64,000 bases of DNA from Ctena decussata (Eukaryota > Mollusca > Bivalvia > Lucinida > Lucinidae). This document shows positions 59,591 through 64,000 of the stretch, piece after piece. The number at the start of each line of letters is the position of its first letter. Positions within the stretch are counted from its first letter, which is position 1. The notes beneath the pieces were generated by a model. It had not been told where the DNA came from and searched no databases. It saw only the letters and a program-made list of their open reading frames with translations. The translations under genes were made by a program, and so were the position numbers. The stretch is from the NCBI GenBank assembly GCA_963989385.1, contig OZ022505.1, positions 60,453,737 through 60,517,736 of the forward strand. Reading direction: 5' to 3'.

Positions 59591-59893
59591 AGGGTGTAAA
59601 GTTCCGTTTGTCTGGAGGATCCGCCAGCCGCGGGAGGGTCGAGATCATGTTTAACGGCGAGTGGGGTCGGGTCTGTAATAGCAGCTGGGGCAACTCTGAA
59701 GCCAGTGTCTTCTGCAAGCAACTTGGGTTTATTGATGGGAAGTCCTACGATCTGGCCAATCGTTCGTCAGGGCACGTGTGGCTGAACTACCTTAGCTGCT
59801 TTGGGCATGAGAAGTCTATTCTTGAATGCAGTAACACGTGGAATCCAGGCTCTGATAATTGTGATGACGCTGGTGTCATTTGCTTTGATTCAG
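59591..59893 (+). CDS. SRCR domain 17 (single exon)
   Basis: Acceptor attttcag, donor TCAG/gtatga, phase 1 at both ends. It reads KFRLSGGSASRGRVEI, WGRVCNSSWGNSEASVFC, KQLGFIDGKSY, VWLNYLSCFGHEKSILEC and DDAGVICFDSG. Six cysteines. It is isolated by a 4.0-kb intron upstream; a PAL-A palindrome begins 15 nt after its last base. Confidence 0.91.
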
Positions 59894-59907
59894 GTATGAC
59901 CGTTAAA

Positions 59908-60145
59908 TGAGCTGCGACACGAGAAAACCAACAATGTGGTTGTTCACCCAGCGCAGACTCAGATCAGCCTGGGCATCCGGCCAATCTGGTCAGACTCTTC
60001 GCTAAGCGATTTAAGGGTATTTAAGGGTCTAAGCTATCTCCATGCGAACAGCGAAAACTCTGATCAGACTGAGCGGATGCCCAGGCTGATCTGATTCTAC
60101 GCTGGGCGCACAACTACTTTGTTGGTTTTCTCATGTCGCGCCTCA
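59908..60145. mobile_element. PAL-A palindrome, copy 15
   Basis: A 238-bp inverted repeat, GTTGTTCACCCAGCGCAG arm on the left, centre reversed, AA on both sides. It starts 15 nt after the last base of the domain 17 exon. Confidence 0.92.
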
Positions 60146-60970
60146 AATTATTCGCTTCTGGATGTACACTTATAGAGATTGAAACATAGTGTTGGAGGAA
60201 ATCACTCACTAAAAATTTGTTTGAAATTGTAGAACTCAATGAGTAACTAAATGGTGAAAATTACATGAAAGTCCGACTTACAGAAACGGGTGGTCAGGTA
60301 AACCACCATAGTTGAAATTGCTATCACGTGATAAGTACTATAATCTTTAATAAGTGCGATATTTTATAATTCCACTGACTTATTTCGCTTTTATAATTTA
60401 CGTAATTTAAGTCCGATTTTCATAAAATTTCGGCCAACTAATGTTTTATTAAAATTGTCAATTTCTACCAAATCCGTATTTTAGTGACCGATATCCTTAT
60501 ACAAAAAAAAAATCGCCATAGAAGTCATTAGTTCAGGCCTAAAGCAAATGTTACCGGTCCGATCTGTACTAGCTAGGGAAGCATTTTTAGACGATAACTT
60601 TTTTTAAAAGTTGGCAGCACCAACTTCAGTTGTATTTAAGTGCTGCTATCTAAAATGTTTAGCATTTCTTATTTCTTTGAGTGTGTATTGAAGTTCTATA
60701 TTGATAACAAAAGCCTTTACTTAAGTTCATACTTCATATCTGAATGTTAGTTGAGAATTAGGTCTACTGATAATTTAACTCCCATATTGGACGCCGAAAC
60801 CAATAATTATTTCTATTCTGTTGGCGGTTTTAAAGTTAGTCTAGACTTAACAGGGACTGATGAAACAAAACAGAATCAAACTGAGAATATACGGGCTTGT
60901 GATACCGAAGCGTTATATTTTGATAGCACAAAAAAACAAAATCCTCATTGTAGAAGTTAGTACATTTAAT
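60146..60970. other. Non-coding, no feature recognised
   Basis: AT-rich intron sequence. The 69-codon open frame at 60751-60960 is without recognisable similarity or splice context. Confidence 0.5.
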
Positions 60971-61262
60971 CGATAACTGTATTCTAAATAATTGTCGTTT
61001 GGGAGGTTAGTCGTCGGCGGAGCCGTAAAACACAATTTGCAAGCATAAAACCGATTGTTTATCCCCAGATGACAATAATCAATACAGTTATCCCCATTCT
61101 AATGCACTTTTGACAAACTGCAAACTGTAATACTTTGCACCCAGAGGAAGCGCTTCCAGCAACGTAAAAAAAGATACCAATAAGAAGTGACGTTTCATAA
61201 TGACGTCGAATTTCCGACAGTATATCATAGGTACATTATCCAGTCAGCCGTCGCGTCATATC
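60971..61262. repeat. Repeat D, copy 2
   Basis: Shorter relative of 27355-27712: AATTGTCGTTTGGGAGG, GGAGCCGTAAAACACAATTT and ACAGTTATCCCCATTCTAAT, then the same GACGTC-rich tail. Part of the palindrome is deleted. Confidence 0.7.
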
Positions 61263-61414
61263 CGTAAATGCATTAGAATATGTATTGCTTTACTTTGCAC
61301 CCCTGTTATTTTATGGGGAGACGAAAAGCTTATTTCGCAGTCCTTGTTTTGTAAAACGTTAAACTCGCTTGCAAGCAATCATGTTTGGTGGGGGTTTTTT
61401 TTCATTCGTTACAG

Positions 61415-61519
61415 TCCGTTTAATGAAGGGAGACGGCCAGAGCCATGGAGCCGTTGAGATCAACTTGAAGGGGAAATGGGGGACAGTGTGCAATCATGAC
61501 TGGGACCAGAAAGATGTCG
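61415..61519 (+). CDS. SRCR domain 18, first part (exon)
   Basis: Acceptor cgttacag, donor GTCG/gtaagt, phase 1 at both ends. It covers VRLMKGDGQSHGAVEI, KWGTVCNHDWDQKDV and stops at the start of the helix, earlier than the introns in domains 1, 6, 7 and 12. The helix with the second cysteine is in the next exon, across a 415-bp intron. Confidence 0.87.
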
Positions 61520-61934
61520 GTAAGTAGTATATTCAACATAGCCATACTCAATTTAGGTGAAACAATTTCCAGGGGAAGATTGATTCTTTTTTTATTTCTA
61601 GGTGACAATATTGGATTGGCGAGAACACCGTCTTTTTTATTGTTTTATCGTACGGATTGAATTTATATATAGCATGTATGGTTATAAGTTTGTTCATGTT
61701 TCACTTAATAAAATGTAAACATAGTTGAAAGCTAAGACTTATTCACATATATCTGATATGGGATGTCTGTTATGAATAAACATTTATGTCGATTGGAAAT
61801 GTGTTTTCTTTTCTCCCTCTTTCTCTCTTATACTTATTTTCAACTTCACGTAAGAACTGCACCGCTGTTATATGAATATGCACATATGTGTGTTTTACTA
61901 TAAGTTGTTAAAATATACTTTTTTGTCTTTTCAG

Positions 61935-62144
61935 ATGTAACTTGCCGTCAATTAGGGTATGGAAAGGGACTTCCATTGTGTTGTTCCTCGTATGGCTACC
62001 GGAAGTCGAAGGATTTCAGTGATAACGTGAGGTGTGTCGGGAATGAAAGGCGGCTAACGGATTGTCCGCATGACCCACCATTTGGCAACGTTTGTTCCAT
62101 GGATTACGCCGCCGTCGCTTGTTATAATGGCAGTCTACCTAACG
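61935..62144 (+). CDS. SRCR domain 18, second part (exon, extra CC pair)
   Basis: Acceptor tcttttcag, donor AACG/gtacat, phase 1 at both ends. It reads VTCRQLGYGKG, then LPLCCSSYGY with an adjacent cysteine pair, VRCVGNERRLTDC and YAAVACYNG. With the previous exon the domain has eight cysteines, six canonical plus the CC pair in the same position as domain 11. Confidence 0.87.
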
Positions 62145-62164
62145 GTACATTATGTCTTTTTTAA

Positions 62165-62405
62165 GGTCAATGGGTATATTCCCAGGGGAATTAACTCTGC
62201 TATTTCATTTTCCTGCCTTCTAAATTGCGGTCAACTAAAAAAGGAAAGAATTTGCTCCCCTAGGAGCAAATTCTTTTCTTTGAGAGTTGACCAAATTTTA
62301 AAAGGGCTTTGTCGTCCACAGAAGCAACCAAACAGGAAGAAAAGGTGGCCCCCACCTCCCTCCCCCTTTATAAAAATGGCAAATAAATGTGAAGGTATAC
62401 CCATG
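62165..62405. repeat. Repeat N, full-length copy
   Basis: GGGTATATTCCCAGGGGAAT and AAGGTATACCC ends, with the inner palindrome AAAGAATTTGCTCCC/GGAGCAAATTCTTTT. It begins 21 nt after the domain 18 exon. Confidence 0.75.
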
Positions 62406-62938
62406 CACCTTTATTGTTTTATAAGTTTTAAAGTCCAGTTCCTTTCTCAGAATTTGAATCTGATGATATAAGCGGAAAATATGAAAGGAAACAATAACAT
62501 GATTTGAAATACACGTTAAGTGTACAAATACAGGTAGCATCTGTTTATCACAGTAATAATGCACAGAAATAATATTGCGTTCCAATAGCCAAAGTTTACT
62601 AAAAGGTAAGGGACCTACAAAAATTTCTCTACCAAACAATCCTCTGCACCCCAAGCAGGGTTGTCAAATGGCCATACCTAATTTAGATGTTAAAAAGTTA
62701 ATTACTTTGTGATGTACAATTTCAAAGAAACATTGTTTTTAAAGGTCATGCTTTCAAAAAAAACTTGTGATTTGGATGCAAATTATGATGAAATAAATCT
62801 TCAAACTTCAATTTTTTAACACCAATAGAAATTTCGACCTGTTTTATGAGCATACAGAATACAATTACTCAAATCACGGTTTGGAGGATATTAACTTCTC
62901 CTAAACTGACTAAAACTAAGAAACCGGTCTATTTTCAG
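62406..62938. other. Intron end before domain 19, unassigned
   Basis: AT-rich sequence, no repeat or gene recognised. Confidence 0.5.
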
Positions 62939-63079
62939 AGGCGGAATTTTCTATTACTGGCGGAGGAAACGTTGGTTCAGTGATGGTAAACTTCATGAAC
63001 ATCAGCGGAAGAATATGTGCTGATAACTGGGATGATGACGATGCCAAAGTTCTTTGTCGGCAGATAGGATTTTCGAAGG
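62939..63079 (+). CDS. SRCR domain 19, N-terminal half (exon)
   Basis: Acceptor tattttcag, donor AAGG/gtaagc, phase 1 at both ends. It reads EFSITGGGNVGSVMV, GRICADNWDDDDAKVLC, RQIGFSKG and stops after the helix. The C-terminal half is not found in the remaining 920 bp and must lie beyond the window, so the gene continues to the right. Confidence 0.86.
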
Positions 63080-63161
63080 GTAAGCCCTTCTATGCTTGGG
63101 TACAAATGTATCATAATTGTGATCGACTTTAGAAATTATAAACACTACGCTTGTATGTCCT

Positions 63162-63384
63162 GGGGCCGTATTCATAAAGCCACTTAAGTGGTTGCTATGC
63201 GGTTGCTAAGGCTAAATATCTATAAAGGAGATTCCCTACAACTATGAAATTTGGTCTGGAGGAACAGTCTTTGTAAGACTGTTCCTCCAGAGCAAATTGC
63301 ATAGTTGTAGGGAATCTCCTTCGAAGAAATTTAGCCTTAGCAACAGCATAGCAACCACTTGAGTCGTTTTATGAATACGGCCCC
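63162..63384. mobile_element. Palindrome B, copy 2
   Basis: A 223-bp inverted repeat, ends GGGGCCGTATTCATAAAG and TTTTATGAATACGGCCCC, same arms as 31255-31481. Confidence 0.92.
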
Positions 63385-63448
63385 GGATACTTGGATTTAA
63401 ATCTGTTGAGAGCAGGCAACTTATACGAGGGGAAGGGAGACAAATAAA

Positions 63449-63686
63449 TGAGCTGCGACACGACAAAACCAACAATGTGGTTGTGCGCCCAGCGCAGACC
63501 CAGATCAGCCTGGGCATCCACCCAGTCTGACCAGAGTCTTCCCTGTCCGCATGGAGGTAGCTTAGACTCTTAGCTACCCTTTAAGCGTTAAGCATATAGT
63601 CTGATCAGACTGGGCGGATGGCCAGGCTGATCTGAGTCTGCGCTGGGCGCACAACCACATTGTTGGTTTTCTCGCGTCGCGGCTCA
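63449..63686. mobile_element. PAL-A palindrome, copy 16
   Basis: A 238-bp inverted repeat, GTTGTGCGCCCAGCGCAG subfamily, centre forward. It lies in the intron after domain 19N, 65 bp from palindrome B copy 2. Confidence 0.93.
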
Positions 63687-63749
63687 TATTTGTTTTATAA
63701 GAAAAGAAAAGATCAGAGACAAAAAGATTGGACGGACACACGGCGCCAA

Positions 63750-63840
63750 GTGTGTGCAACTATGGTTACGTACCGTTGAGCCACTTGGGTAACGTCGATA
63801 AGAGAATTGAACTGAACTGAACTGAACTGAACTGAACTGA
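63750..63840. repeat. Short dispersed repeat copy 2 with (CTGAA)n
   Basis: Matches 34357-34430 (GTGTGCAACTATGGTTACGTACC, GAGCCACTTGGGTAACGTCG) and ends in a (CTGAA)n run. Confidence 0.65.
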
Positions 63841-63904
63841 GACAAAAAGATAATAGCAAATGGCCAAGACTAACTGAGAACGTCTCTTTAATGTGTCTTT
63901 AACG

Positions 63905-64000
63905 GGTCTCCATGGCCTTATGGATAAGAGCGCTGACATTTAAACAGTTGATCTCTCATCGCAGAGTGTTCAAGCTAGAAAGCCAAGTTCGTCTGGTGGT
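63905..64000 (+). repeat. Possible tRNA-like SINE head, cut by window end
   Basis: GTCTCCATGGCCTTATGGATAAG resembles a tRNA A-box region and GTGTTCAAGCTAGAAAGCC a B-box region at roughly the right spacing. Not enough to call a tRNA. Confidence 0.3.

Noticed and set aside
28906..59907. PAL-A as an introner creating the SRCR introns
   Set aside because: The palindrome ends do not carry the splice sites; the donors lie 10-20 nt outside the element in sequence that differs between introns, and several similar introns have no PAL-A.
60751..60960. 69-codon ORF as a small gene
   Set aside because: No recognisable domain, no splice sites or promoter evidence, and it lies in an AT-rich intron.
16511..63686. 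CRISPR-like array or satellite made of PAL-A
   Set aside because: Copies are irregularly spaced by 0.3 to 7 kb, occur with both centre orientations and sit in eukaryotic introns; this is dispersed mobile DNA.

Overview
This window is eukaryotic, animal nuclear DNA. It is AT-rich and gene-poor, with long introns, GT/AG splice sites, non-LTR retrotransposons, tRNA-derived SINEs and many palindromic MITE-like repeats. The dispersed repeats (the CCGTCCGTC-type repeat with TCAGGTGAGC ends, and SINEs with a tRNA-like head) and the large SRCR gene are what I associate with bivalve molluscs. That assignment is inference; the species cannot be fixed from the sequence.

One protein-coding gene dominates. 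From 5532 to 63079 on the + strand I can place 24 exons encoding 18 complete scavenger receptor cysteine-rich (SRCR) domains and the N-terminal half of a 19th. They total about 6.0 kb of coding sequence (about 2005 codons) in one continuous frame. Both gene ends lie outside the window: no convincing signal peptide, transmembrane segment or terminal exon was seen. Thirteen domains are single exons with phase-1 introns on both sides. Five are split across two exons, at varied places and phases, and the last is cut by a phase-1 intron. Every complete domain has the six-cysteine (group A) pattern; domains 11 and 18 carry an extra CC pair.

Layout. 1-5500: decayed LINE (400-1440), otherwise unassigned. 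5532-5686: first half of SRCR domain 1. 5687-28722: a 23-kb intron holding a dispersed repeat (8903-15541) interrupted by a nearly intact CR1-like LINE with a 2A-like motif, a SINE, an RTE-like LINE relic (17270-21330) split by a nested insertion, a second relic (23865-24330), a 714-bp inverted repeat and several palindromes. 28723-50386: SRCR domains 1C to 14, about one per 1.5 kb. 50387-63079: domains 15 to 19N, more widely spaced. 63080-64000: two palindromes and a possible SINE head.

The most unusual feature is the intron content. A palindrome of about 238 bp (PAL-A, termini TGAGCCGCGACACGA) occurs as 15 full-length and 1 deleted copy between 16.5 and 63.7 kb. Its two arms have changed in concert between subfamilies. 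Four copies begin only 10-19 nt inside an intron, just after an SRCR exon. At least ten other inverted-repeat families share the same introns. Because palindromes can pair with one another in either orientation, and because most SRCR exons can be skipped without a frame shift, isoform or circular-RNA formation is a testable hypothesis, not something the sequence shows.
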